Shown in pieces: positions 1 to 6,404 of a stretch of DNA of 39,163 nucleotides. How positions within the stretch are numbered: position 1 is the first letter of the stretch; each line of letters starts with the position of its first letter. A program made the position numbers and the translations under genes. The notes under the pieces were generated by a model. It did no database searches and was not told the DNA's origin. It saw nothing but the letters and a program-made list of their open reading frames with translations. Source of the stretch: Clostridia bacterium (GTDB lineage: Bacteria > Bacillota > Clostridia > Oscillospirales > CAG-272); contig JAFXAN010000154.1 of the NCBI GenBank assembly GCA_017517035.1, forward strand, positions 1 through 39,163, in the 5' to 3' direction.

Positions 1-295
1 CCTCACAGTTCTGTGTATCCAGCTTCTCAAGTATAGAATCGATAATTCTCTGCTCATGCATCACCCAACAAAAAATAATATTATCGTATGCAGAACATTT
101 CAGAAAATTATTGAGTAAGTAACAAATATTATTCGTCACCATTGCTTTTGTTTCATCGTTTACTTGGAACGGACTTGCATCCCAACACCAATCTCCGTCA
201 AGAAATACGCTATTCTGTAAATCTCGTTTTAACTGTTGGCACACGGTTGTTTTGCCCACTCCCATCGTGCCGCCAATCATGAATAATGTTTTCAT
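1..295 (-). CDS. P-loop nucleotide kinase-like protein, 3' end beyond window
   Basis: The reading frame is open to the window edge, so only the N-terminal ~98 residues are visible. The protein begins MKTLFMIGGTMGVGKTT, with a Walker A loop (GGTMGVGKTT) at residues 8-17, followed by a segment with DGDWCWD. This resembles small AAA-type or nucleotide kinases related to shikimate or gluconate kinase folds, but the substrate cannot be assigned. Two ATGs are adjacent (296-298 and 293-295). The Shine-Dalgarno GAGGGTG at 302-308 is 5 nt from the first and 8 nt from the second, so the second is preferred. It is the most distal visible cargo gene of the repeat-punctuated array and would be driven by the promoter in repeat copy R1. 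Confidence 0.7.
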   Translation of the reverse strand, partial: MKTLFMIGGTMGVGKTTVCQQLKRDLQNSVFLDGDWCWDASPFQVNDETKAMVTNNICYLLNNFLKCSAYDNIIFCWVMHEQRIIDSILEKLDTQNCE

Positions 296-336
296 CATTC
301 ACACCCTCGTCAAATTCAAGTTTATCTATTAGTTGC

Positions 337-365
337 ATTATACCATAAAAACGGTGAAAAGTAAA
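337..365 (-). promoter_or_regulatory. R1 promoter for the kinase gene
   Basis: Minus-strand -35 TTTACT (360-365) and -10 TATAAT (337-342) are separated by exactly 17 nt. The same promoter occurs in R2 and R3. The predicted start lies about 30 nt upstream of the kinase start codon. Confidence 0.8.
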
Positions 366-410
366 TAGGACGGCTCAATTCTTTACAAATTGAACCGCCA
401 TATAAAACGC

Positions 411-438
411 AAAAAGCCCTGCCGAAGCAGAGCTTTTT
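411..438 (-). terminator. R1 intrinsic terminator
   Basis: On the minus strand the hairpin AAAAAGCTCTGC-TTCG-GCAGGGCTTTTT has a UUCG loop. It differs from the loop in R2 and R3, while the stem is kept. It would end the nucleotidyltransferase transcript. Confidence 0.75.
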
Positions 439-600
439 GTATATCGAAACAATCCCAAACGGGTGATTATCTCTTTGAATTTTAGCAATACCGTTTGATA
501 TCGTGAATATCGTGAGTATCGCCAATAAAGTGTTGCACCAAATTTGCACCAAGATCACACCAACATTCAACGCCTATTCAGCTCAACAAATTGGGTTGGT

Positions 601-1260
601 TTAACTGTTTTTAGCAACCCACTTCTTTGCCCAGACAAATAAGGTTTCAGACATCGGTAAGAAATCAACTATCCCTCCATTTTTTAATTTCAAGAAGGTA
701 TCAACAATGACACGTTCATCGTGAAAAGCCACTTGAAGCAATTCTTTTTGATGTTTCATATAAATTCCTGTCTGCTTAAAGATGATTGCCTGCACCACAA
801 AAGAAGCGGATTTATAGAGTCCACGCAAAATTTCGCCACTCTTTTCGTGCAACATATTATGCACACATCCATGATAGATATTGCAAGCACCGATTTTGAT
901 CGCCCTGTTGATGGCACTTTCGTCAATCACCGACAGTAATTCGTCAAGACTTCCCTTAATCGGTGTTGTGTCATAATAAAACTGGAAGAGGTCGGACGGT
1001 TCCCAATGCATAATTTCATCTTTGCCCGAAAGAAATCCGCAAATCAGCTCTCTGTGTGGCAAACTGTCGAGCATTGCATTATAGGCTTGAATATCCAGGG
1101 CGGACAGTTGATCCAATATTACGACAATGTCAATATCGCTCGTTTCTGTTGCTTCACCGCGACCATAACTCCCCTGCAAGCCAACAAACCATACACGATT
1201 TTCAAAAGTTTTACTTACCTCTTGCAAGAAATTATTCATCCAGGCAGTAATATCTATCAC
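601..1260 (-). CDS. MNT/ANT-type nucleotidyltransferase
   Basis: This is a 219-residue protein of the DNA polymerase beta-like nucleotidyltransferase superfamily. The signature is GSYGRGEATETSDIDIVV: the GS pair (about residues 30-31) is followed by the metal-binding DID (Asp42, Asp44). The C-terminal half is helical and HEPN-like. Family members include aminoglycoside and lincosamide adenylyltransferases and MNT antitoxins; which applies here cannot be told. A longer frame starts at GTG 1267-1269, but that start would overlap the ribosome binding site. The sequence GAGGTG-attaag-GTG supports the GTG at 1258-1260. It is flanked by repeats R1 (downstream) and R2 (upstream), so it is probably a monocistronic cargo gene. 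Confidence 0.8.
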   Translation of the reverse strand: MIDITAWMNNFLQEVSKTFENRVWFVGLQGSYGRGEATETSDIDIVVILDQLSALDIQAYNAMLDSLPHRELICGFLSGKDEIMHWEPSDLFQFYYDTTPIKGSLDELLSVIDESAINRAIKIGACNIYHGCVHNMLHEKSGEILRGLYKSASFVVQAIIFKQTGIYMKHQKELLQVAFHDERVIVDTFLKLKNGGIVDFLPMSETLFVWAKKWVAKNS

Positions 1261-1300
1261 CTTAATCACCTCGTCAAATTCAAGTTTATCGATTAGTTAG

Positions 1301-1329
1301 ATTATACCATAAAAACGGTGAAAAGTAAA
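1301..1329 (-). promoter_or_regulatory. R2 promoter for the nucleotidyltransferase
   Basis: Minus-strand TTTACT (1324-1329), a 17-nt spacer, and TATAAT (1301-1306). It is identical in both hexamers and spacing to the promoters in R1 and R3. Confidence 0.8.
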
Positions 1330-1374
1330 TAGGACGGCTCAATTCTTTACAAATTGAACCGCCATATAAAACAC

Positions 1375-1401
1375 AAAAAGCCCTGCAATGCAGAGCTTTT
1401 T
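1375..1401 (-). terminator. R2 intrinsic terminator
   Basis: Minus-strand hairpin AAAAAGCTCTGC-ATT-GCAGGGCTTTTT, then GTGTTTTAT. It would end transcripts from the acetyltransferase gene just upstream of the R2 promoter. Confidence 0.75.
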
Positions 1402-1461
1402 GTATATCGAAACAATCCCAAACGGGTGATTATCTCTTGGAGTTTTAGCAATACCGCCCCA

Positions 1462-1547
1462 TATCGTGAATATCGTTAAATATCGTGTGATATCGTGCAT
1501 TTATCGTGTGATTTCGTGCAATATCGTGAATATCGTGAGTATCGTCG
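1462..1547. repeat. Tandem TATCGTG iteron tract in R2
   Basis: About nine copies of TATCGTG or one-base variants start near 1462, 1471, 1481, 1491, 1502, 1512, 1522, 1531 and 1540. The spacing is 9-11 bp, close to one DNA helical turn. The equivalent place in R1 has only about three copies. R3 lacks the tract. Confidence 0.85.
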
Positions 1548-1632
1548 CATAAAGTGTTGCACCAAATTTGCACCAAATTTGTACCAAAATCAAACCAACG
1601 CTTAACGCCTATTCAGCTCGACAAATTGAAAT

Positions 1633-2145
1633 TTATAAGTCTGTTTTCAATTTTGAGTACATCTTCATATCGAACACATTGCCGTTTTTCAATGCGTTAC
1701 TTCGAAGTGTGCCTTCATACTGAAAACCCGCTTTTTCAAGCACACGGCAAGAGCCGATATTATAGGCAAACGGCTCTGCATAAATACGGATAATATCAGT
1801 ATTCGAGAAAACATAATCACAAAGCTGCTTGACTGCTTCGGTCATAATTCCTTTACCCCAATATTCTTCCGCTATATAGTAGCCAAGCTCTGCGGTCTGC
1901 CTGTGAATATTTCCTTGACGAAAAGCTCCGATACTGCCGATTACTTTTCCATTTACCGTAATTGCAAAGGCAAACGTATCGTTTTCATTAGCGGCAAGCA
2001 TTGCAGAAATAAATTCCTTTCCATCCTGCTCAGTATAGGGGTATGGTAATCCATCTCGTAAATTATCCTGTATTTTTTTATTAGAAAGAGCTGTCGCCAA
2101 ATCTCTCGCATCGGACAACTCCCATCTTCTTATTTTGCAGTTCAT
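1633..2145 (-). CDS. GNAT family N-acetyltransferase (RimJ/RimL type)
   Basis: A 170-residue acetyl-CoA-dependent N-acetyltransferase. It starts with a beta strand MNCKIRRWELSDA typical of RimJ/RimL-like proteins. It carries the acetyl-CoA pyrophosphate loop WGKGIM at residues 96-101 and the C-terminal pattern N129-x2-S132 with VLEKAGF. The acceptor is unknown: ribosomal protein, small molecule or toxin-like target are all possible. The start ATG at 2143-2145 is preceded by GAGGTG with 7 nt spacing. The leader contains the GTCAAATT octamer shared with the other cargo genes. It lies 56 bp downstream of the XRE regulator gene without a terminator between them, so the two are probably cotranscribed. 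Confidence 0.88.
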   Translation of the reverse strand: MNCKIRRWELSDARDLATALSNKKIQDNLRDGLPYPYTEQDGKEFISAMLAANENDTFAFAITVNGKVIGSIGAFRQGNIHRQTAELGYYIAEEYWGKGIMTEAVKQLCDYVFSNTDIIRIYAEPFAYNIGSCRVLEKAGFQYEGTLRSNALKNGNVFDMKMYSKLKTDL

Positions 2146-2164
2146 TATTTGTCACCTCGGTACT

Positions 2165-2182
2165 GTCAAATTGGAATTTGAC
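2165..2182. repeat. Perfect inverted repeat between regulator and acetyltransferase
   Basis: GTCAAATT-GG-AATTTGAC is an 18-bp near-perfect palindrome. Its left half is the GTCAAATT octamer that also ends the leaders in R1 (309-316), R2 (1273-1280) and R3 (2914-2921). It may be an operator, or the scar of a gene insertion. Confidence 0.7.
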
Positions 2183-2201
2183 GCTCTCTCAATTTGAAAT
2201 C

Positions 2202-2810
2202 TTATTTCTTTATTACTTTTTTGCACCAAGTACGTTTGTTGCAATTCGGACACTTTAAATAACGGGTAAATCCCATGTGCATTGCATTCATTGCTTCTTT
2301 ATAAGTAGGCACTATTTCGCAACCGCAATTTTTGCACTTGTAAGCACCTACACTTACCTCAAGCTTTAATGCATAGAAGCACGGTATCAAAAATACAATG
2401 CAAATCCCAAGAATTGTAACGAGCTGCCATATCCCTTCGGGTATCAAAAATGCAGCAATTAAGATACCGGCAAACAGGGCCGTCATACTTACGATCATAA
2501 TTGCCCACATAGAAGACCAAATTGTTTTATTTTTTCTCTCTAATTCTTTCGCCATATCAAGCAAAAGCTGTTCGTTTTTTTGATTGTTGTTTTCCATACT
2601 GATTTTCTCCCCACATAATAATTCATTTACACTGATGCTGAGAATATCACAGAGTTCAAGCATAATCGAGGAATCCGGCATTGCGATGCCTCGCTCCCAC
2701 TTAGATATTGCTTTGTCGGTGATACCGAGTTTTTCTGCCAACTGCATTTGCGTTAAGTTTTTCCGTTTTCTGCAATCGGCAATAAATTTTCCTATTTTCA
2801 ATTGATCCAT
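2202..2810 (-). CDS. XRE-family regulator with membrane segments and zinc ribbon
   Basis: A 202-residue protein. An N-terminal Cro/C1-type helix-turn-helix (about residues 6-62, with LTQMQLAEKLG and ISKWERG) is followed by two hydrophobic segments (about 98-123 and 127-149). A C-terminal putative zinc ribbon has Cys159, Cys162, Cys187 and Cys190. This suggests a membrane-tethered repressor whose C-terminal domain may sense or bind a ligand; that is inference. ATG at 2808-2810 has a strong AAAGGAGG Shine-Dalgarno. It has its own promoter (2832-2860) overlapped by a small palindrome, as expected for autoregulation. It could also be read from the R3 promoter. The acetyltransferase gene follows. 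Confidence 0.85.
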   Translation of the reverse strand: MDQLKIGKFIADCRKRKNLTQMQLAEKLGITDKAISKWERGIAMPDSSIMLELCDILSISVNELLCGEKISMENNNQKNEQLLLDMAKELERKNKTIWSSMWAIMIVSMTALFAGILIAAFLIPEGIWQLVTILGICIVFLIPCFYALKLEVSVGAYKCKNCGCEIVPTYKEAMNAMHMGFTRYLKCPNCNKRTWCKKVIKK

Positions 2811-2830
2811 AGGCGACCTCCTTTCGCATA

Positions 2831-2841
2831 CAGTATAACTG
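2831..2841. promoter_or_regulatory. Possible operator of the XRE regulator
   Basis: CAGT-TAT-ACTG on the minus strand is an inverted repeat with 4-bp arms that overlaps the -10 hexamer of the regulator's promoter. It is a candidate autoregulatory site. The arms are short. Confidence 0.4.
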
Positions 2842-2860
2842 CTATATCACATAAAGTACA
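2832..2860 (-). promoter_or_regulatory. Gene-proximal promoter of the XRE regulator
   Basis: Minus-strand TGTACT (2855-2860), 17 nt, TATACT (2832-2837). The -35 is weak, but the spacing and the overlap with a palindrome support it. Confidence 0.5.
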
Positions 2861-2941
2861 CCCACCGTTGGTTTAGCGAGGAGAAGTAAACCGTTGGTAG
2901 AGTGGATTTGACCGTCAAATTCAAGTTTATCTATTAGTTGT

Positions 2942-2970
2942 ATTATACCATAAAAACGGTGAAAAGTAAA
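2942..2970 (-). promoter_or_regulatory. R3 promoter
   Basis: Minus-strand TTTACT (2965-2970), 17 nt, TATAAT (2942-2947). It re-initiates transcription about 50 nt past the rpsI terminator, toward the XRE regulator and acetyltransferase. Confidence 0.8.
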
Positions 2971-3014
2971 TAGGACGGCTCAATTCTTTAAAATTGAACC
3001 GCCATATAAAACAC

Positions 3015-3041
3015 AAAAAGCCCTGCAATGCAGAGCTTTTT
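3015..3041 (-). terminator. rplM-rpsI terminator within R3
   Basis: Minus-strand hairpin AAAAAGCTCTGC-ATT-GCAGGGCTTTTT, then GTGTTTTAT. It lies 28 nt past the rpsI stop codon. Confidence 0.85.
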
Positions 3042-3069
3042 GTATATCGAAACAATCCCAAACGGGTGA

Positions 3070-3471
3070 TCATCTCTTTGAGAACTGAGGAGCACGACGA
3101 GCGCCCTTGAGTCCGTACTTCTTTCTTTCCTTCATACGAGGGTCACGAGTGAGAAGTCCTGCCTTCTTGAGTGCGGGTCTATTTGCTTCGTCTGCCTGGA
3201 GAAGAGCACGTGCTACACCGTGACGGATAGCGCCTGCCTGTCCGGAAATACCACCGCCGCATACATTTGCGATGATATCAAACTTGCCCTCTGCGCCAAT
3301 TACGCCGAAAGGCTGATTTACGATGAGCTTGAGTGTCTCAAGTCCAAAATAATCGTCGATATTGCGTCCGTTGATTGTTACGTTACCTGTGCCGGGAACG
3401 AGACGAACACGAGCTACAGACTTCTTTCTTCTGCCTGTGCCGTAGAAATAAGGCTTTGCACTTGTATACAT
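3070..3471 (-). CDS. rpsI: 30S ribosomal protein S9
   Basis: A 133-residue S9/uS9 of normal length. It has the family N-terminus [17 protein letters not shown], the central [14 protein letters not shown] segment, and the invariant C-terminus ending FSKR that reaches the ribosomal P site. It is downstream of rplM (20-nt gap), the usual L13-S9 operon. The last codons belong to the sequence shared with the R1 and R2 repeats: CAAAGAGAT recurs there, but out of frame. This marks the end of rpsI as the boundary of the accessory array. Confidence 0.98.
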   Translation of the reverse strand: MYTSAKPYFYGTGRRKKSVARVRLVPGTGNVTINGRNIDDYFGLETLKLIVNQPFGVIGAEGKFDIIANVCGGGISGQAGAIRHGVARALLQADEANRPALKKAGLLTRDPRMKERKKYGLKGARRAPQFSKR

Positions 3472-3491
3472 ATCCTATTTACCGTCCTTCC

Positions 3492-3920
3492 TTAAACTTC
3501 ATAAGGAGTAGGCTTCTGAGCCTGCTGATTATGTTCTGCGCCTGCATATACCTTAAGGCGTGTGATTGCGGTTCTTCCGATAGAGTTGTGAGGAAGCATT
3601 CCCTTTACTGCGAGCTGCATTGCAAACTCGGGCTTTGTTGCCATAAGAGTCTTATAGTTAACTTCCTTAAGACCACCGATATAACCGGAATGGTGACGGT
3701 AGAACTTCTGCTCAAGCTTCTTACCTGTGAGTACTGCCTTTGAAGCGTTGATGATTACAACGAACTCACCGCAGTCAACGTGAGGTGTGAACTCGGGACG
3801 GTGCTTGCCTCTGAGGATAGTTGCAGCAGCTACTGCTGTCTTACCGAGGGGCTTATTTGCAGCGTCGATCACATACCACTTACGCTCTACGGTTTCTTTC
3901 TTTGCCATGAATGTGGACAT
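3492..3920 (-). CDS. rplM: 50S ribosomal protein L13
   Basis: A 142-residue L13/uL13. It contains [30 protein letters not shown] and the conserved [10 protein letters not shown] segment. The ORF is open further upstream, but ATG 3918-3920 is chosen because it has a GGAGG Shine-Dalgarno at 8 nt and gives the usual length. L13 is an early assembly protein of the large subunit. First gene of the rplM-rpsI operon, with a short leader of about 40 nt from a consensus promoter. Confidence 0.97.
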   Translation of the reverse strand: MSTFMAKKETVERKWYVIDAANKPLGKTAVAAATILRGKHRPEFTPHVDCGEFVVIINASKAVLTGKKLEQKFYRHHSGYIGGLKEVNYKTLMATKPEFAMQLAVKGMLPHNSIGRTAITRLKVYAGAEHNQQAQKPTPYEV

Positions 3921-3965
3921 TTTAGAATCCTCCGTAAATAATATAGTAATTTTTTTGACCCACAT

Positions 3966-3994
3966 ATTATAACACTTCTCTCACCTTTTGTCAA
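3966..3994 (-). promoter_or_regulatory. rplM-rpsI promoter
   Basis: Perfect minus-strand sigma-A promoter: TTGACA (3989-3994), 17 nt, TATAAT (3966-3971). Confidence 0.92.
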
Positions 3995-4120
3995 TAGGTT
4001 TTTCAAAACTTTTTTGAAAAAATCCGAATATTTTGATTTAGATATTCACAAGCTCGTTTTTTCTCCGTTTTTCATATCATTTCCTCGTTTTTTCTAAAAA
4101 ATGATTTTCAAAAAAATTTT

Positions 4121-4149
4121 GGATAGGCTCAAAAAATTTGAGCCTATCC
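4121..4149 (-). terminator. Terminator of the esterase gene
   Basis: A 13-bp perfect stem GGATAGGCTCAAA / TTTGAGCCTATCC with a 3-nt loop. On the minus strand it is followed by AAAATTTTTTT. The AT-rich stretch 3995-4120 shows no other feature. Confidence 0.85.
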
Positions 4150-4176
4150 TCATATATTTCGTTTAGTATATCGCTT

Positions 4177-6276
4177 TTAGTTCACAGATGCTTCTCCAAG
4201 TTCGAATCTTTGCTGAATCTTGTTTGCATTCGGGTATGTATGCCCCATATTCTGGACATAAGTTACTTGCTTATCGCATTTCAGCTGATTATACATCGCC
4301 GTGATTCCCGAGGGAACGCAGGTTACATCTCCAAGTCCCACCATCAGCTTTACGGGGCAGGTGATTCTGCGTGCAAAGAAACAAGCATCATAATAAAGTG
4401 ACGCAGGAGTTGACGGACCATAGCTCTTCTTTCTTCCGGTATTTACGCCCTGTTTATCACACATTGCGGGAACATCTGCAGTGCAGAGGGAAACATCCTT
4501 ATCAAGTGCAGCGGTAAAGAGTGCCTGGAATCCGCCCTCACTCATTCCCGCAACCTCAAGCCGCTCTCCATCCCAAAGATTTTCTCCTCTCTCACCGAAG
4601 CATGACTTGACAAAACGGAGTGCTTGAAGATCACGCATCACCATATAGCTGTAAAATACCTCTGCAGGATCATCGGGAGCATTTTTTGTTGCATAACCGC
4701 TGAGGGTCGTTGCATAGAGATTGCTGTAAAAATCATCGCCCATTTTGCTTGGAATACTGTGTCCATTTACCGCCACACAGATATAATCGGATTTTTTAGC
4801 AAGATGAGACTCGGTGCTTCTGACACCTGCGCCCATGAATTTAACATAAATTCCGAGTGACTCCTCGTCAGCATTCTTAGGAACACTCACATAAATGGCA
4901 GAATATGTTTCACCCGTCCATTTTGTGTTACCGGGACAATCCACCTTTATATCATAAATATAATAATCGTTATTTGAACCGGATTCATACATATCAATAG
5001 CCATAGGAGCTACGGCATCAAGCCGCTTTAGCTGCTTTTCCCAAAATTCATCAAAATCATCCGGCTCGTCTGCCGCAGGCATTATATCTCCAAATCCGGC
5101 ACAAGCGCCTGCACTGCATTTATCAACCGCCTCGATGACATTTCCTTCCGCATCGCAAGCCTGAACTGTTACAAGAACGAACCCAGGCTCATCCATTTCA
5201 GCTTCAAGCTCGAGCTTTCCGGAGCCACCGGCTGAAATACCGGACACAGCTTCTCCGCCCTCGGGACTGATGCTCCATTTAAACATTGGACAAGAACGGA
5301 TCTCATCTCCCGATGTCAGAACGATCTCAAATTTCATTTTTTCGCCGACCTTATAATCAAGAGCATCCTTATCGGTGTTGACAACAAAGTATTTGACAGA
5401 AGAATTACCCGAGGCAATATCATCAAAAATCGAAGGTGCGATGATTCCCTGCTTTGTGATGTCAAGTGAAATTGCCTCTCCTTCCTCCGCAGAGCTTGGA
5501 ACGAGCTTCAGAAGCTCATCAAATGCAGTTCCGAGAGCAACGCTGTCGGAGCCTGTTATATAGACATTTTCGCCTTCAACATAGTTTCTATAACTTCCTG
5601 CATCAAGGGTTTCATCAATCTTAATAAGAATATTCTTTTCTCCCTCGGTATCCGTGAGAGGCATTTCATAGCCGAAAACATCCTTGATCCTGCTTCTGAG
5701 AATGCTGACAAAATCTGCGCTGAGCCTGTTTTTATTGACTATGGTATAGTCCTTCATATTAAGCCCACCGAGAATGAGATCGGGATAATCAAAGGCATAT
5801 TCGTATTTTTCGCCCTCTTTGAGCTTTATCGCATCATCACCGTGGTCAAGATAGTTTTCAAGGAAATAGTCAACCGCCGCGACGGTATCGGCATTTGTGC
5901 CGCCCAAAATCACGATCTTTGTGCCGACATAGTCGATAACAAAGCTTTTTGGCGACATTTTCGAATATGTCTTGCTTGCCTCACGCTTGGTTATTCCAAC
6001 AAGGATCTCGTGCTTTGTCTCCTTGGTGAAGCCGGTATAGTCTGTGCCGATCTTAACATCCTTCCCCGCAGCTTCTTCAAGAGCCTTCTGAAGCTTTGTT
6101 GCGGCAGATACCACTTCTTTTGCGGCATTATCGCCTCTTATTATTGTAAATTCAAAATAGTCGGGAGCTTTAACTGCATTATCCTTTTCCGAATCAGCAC
6201 CGGAATTGGTGTTATCACCGCAAGATGCGCAGAAAACAAGCATCAAAACCGCTAAAACAAGCAATATTTTTTTCAT
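4177..6276 (-). CDS. Lipoprotein acetyl xylan esterase-like protein (CE7/AXE1 type)
   Basis: A 699-residue predicted lipoprotein: hydrophobic signal with a Cys at residue 19 (CASC). The middle holds a domain like the N-terminal alpha/beta domains of some glycoside hydrolases (AATKLQKALEEAAG ... EILVGITKR) and a beta-rich region. From about residue 405 there is an AXE1/cephalosporin-C deacetylase alpha/beta hydrolase. The likely triad is Ser579 in GMSEGG, Asp650 in GLGD and His679 in NMGH. CE7 enzymes remove acetyl groups from xylo-oligosaccharides or other small acetyl esters. The usual CE7 protein is about 320 residues, so the N-terminal half is an addition. ATG 6274-6276 has GGAGG at 10 nt. 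Monocistronic. Confidence 0.85.
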   Translation of the reverse strand: MKKILLVLAVLMLVFCASCGDNTNSGADSEKDNAVKAPDYFEFTIIRGDNAAKEVVSAATKLQKALEEAAGKDVKIGTDYTGFTKETKHEILVGITKREASKTYSKMSPKSFVIDYVGTKIVILGGTNADTVAAVDYFLENYLDHGDDAIKLKEGEKYEYAFDYPDLILGGLNMKDYTIVNKNRLSADFVSILRSRIKDVFGYEMPLTDTEGEKNILIKIDETLDAGSYRNYVEGENVYITGSDSVALGTAFDELLKLVPSSAEEGEAISLDITKQGIIAPSIFDDIASGNSSVKYFVVNTDKDALDYKVGEKMKFEIVLTSGDEIRSCPMFKWSISPEGGEAVSGISAGGSGKLELEAEMDEPGFVLVTVQACDAEGNVIEAVDKCSAGACAGFGDIMPAADEPDDFDEFWEKQLKRLDAVAPMAIDMYESGSNNDYYIYDIKVDCPGNTKWTGETYSAIYVSVPKNADEESLGIYVKFMGAGVRSTESHLAKKSDYICVAVNGHSIPSKMGDDFYSNLYATTLSGYATKNAPDDPAEVFYSYMVMRDLQALRFVKSCFGERGENLWDGERLEVAGMSEGGFQALFTAALDKDVSLCTADVPAMCDKQGVNTGRKKSYGPSTPASLYYDACFFARRITCPVKLMVGLGDVTCVPSGITAMYNQLKCDKQVTYVQNMGHTYPNANKIQQRFELGEASVN

Positions 6277-6308
6277 CGTCTTTTGTCCTCCGTTTTTTCG
6301 TTTATATT

Positions 6309-6337
6309 ATTATACCTTACAGAAAAAAGCTTGTCAA
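6309..6337 (-). promoter_or_regulatory. Esterase promoter
   Basis: Minus-strand TTGACA (6332-6337), 17 nt, TATAAT (6309-6314): consensus. No comparably clear plus-strand promoter was seen for the divergent S1 gene. Confidence 0.92.
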
Positions 6338-6404
6338 GGAGTAATAATATTTATTCTGCTTTCATAGTATTTACCAAGAATAAAACAAACGGAGGAAAAA
6401 ATCA

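Larger units (their letters stand above)
302..597 (-). repeat. Array module R1 (terminator, hairpin, promoter, leader)
   Basis: This non-coding stretch separates the nucleotidyltransferase from the kinase gene. In minus-strand order it holds: a conserved tail (AATTTG then GAGCTGAATAGGCGTT); copies of GGTGCAAATTT; three TATCGTG-type words (near 499, 508, 517 on the plus strand); an intrinsic terminator; a second hairpin (369-399); a promoter; and a leader ending in AATTTGAC before the ribosome binding site. It is almost identical to R2 apart from the length of the TATCGTG tract and the terminator loop. Its core also matches R3. A minus-strand ORF crosses it (322-570) but is not kept in R2, so I treat it as non-coding. 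Confidence 0.9.
1270..1632 (-). repeat. Array module R2 (with expanded TATCGTG tract)
   Basis: This 363-bp non-coding module lies between the acetyltransferase and the nucleotidyltransferase. In minus-strand order it contains: the conserved tail GAGCTGAATAGGCGTT; three GGTRCAAATTT-like repeats; an expanded tract of about nine TATCGTG-type words; a stretch matching the rpsI-proximal sequence (CCCGTTTGGGATTG); the terminator; a GGCGGTTCAATT hairpin; a promoter; and the AATTTGAC leader. It is near-identical to R1 outside the tract and to R3 in its core. Confidence 0.92.
2912..3072 (-). repeat. Array module R3 (core only, abutting rpsI)
   Basis: This copy begins within the last codons of rpsI. 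It contains the CCCGTTTGGGATTG segment, terminator, GGCGGTTCAATT hairpin, promoter and leader to AATTTGAC. It lacks the tail and the TATCGTG tract seen in R1 and R2. It is the likely ancestral copy, because its terminator also serves rplM-rpsI. Confidence 0.9.

Noticed and set aside
322-570. Minus-strand 82-residue ORF across repeat R1
   Set aside because: It lies over the terminator and promoter of the module, is not maintained in R2 because the iteron tract shifts the frame, and has no ribosome binding site.
1462-1547. CRISPR array
   Set aside because: The repeat unit is about 7 bp with 2-4 bp between copies and no spacers; no cas genes are nearby.
560-1632. Integron attC sites in the module tails
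   Set aside because: GTTGAAT (R1) and GTTAAGC (R2) fit the GTTRRRY core, but I found no matching RYYYAAC partner with an attC-type stem, and no integrase gene is in view.
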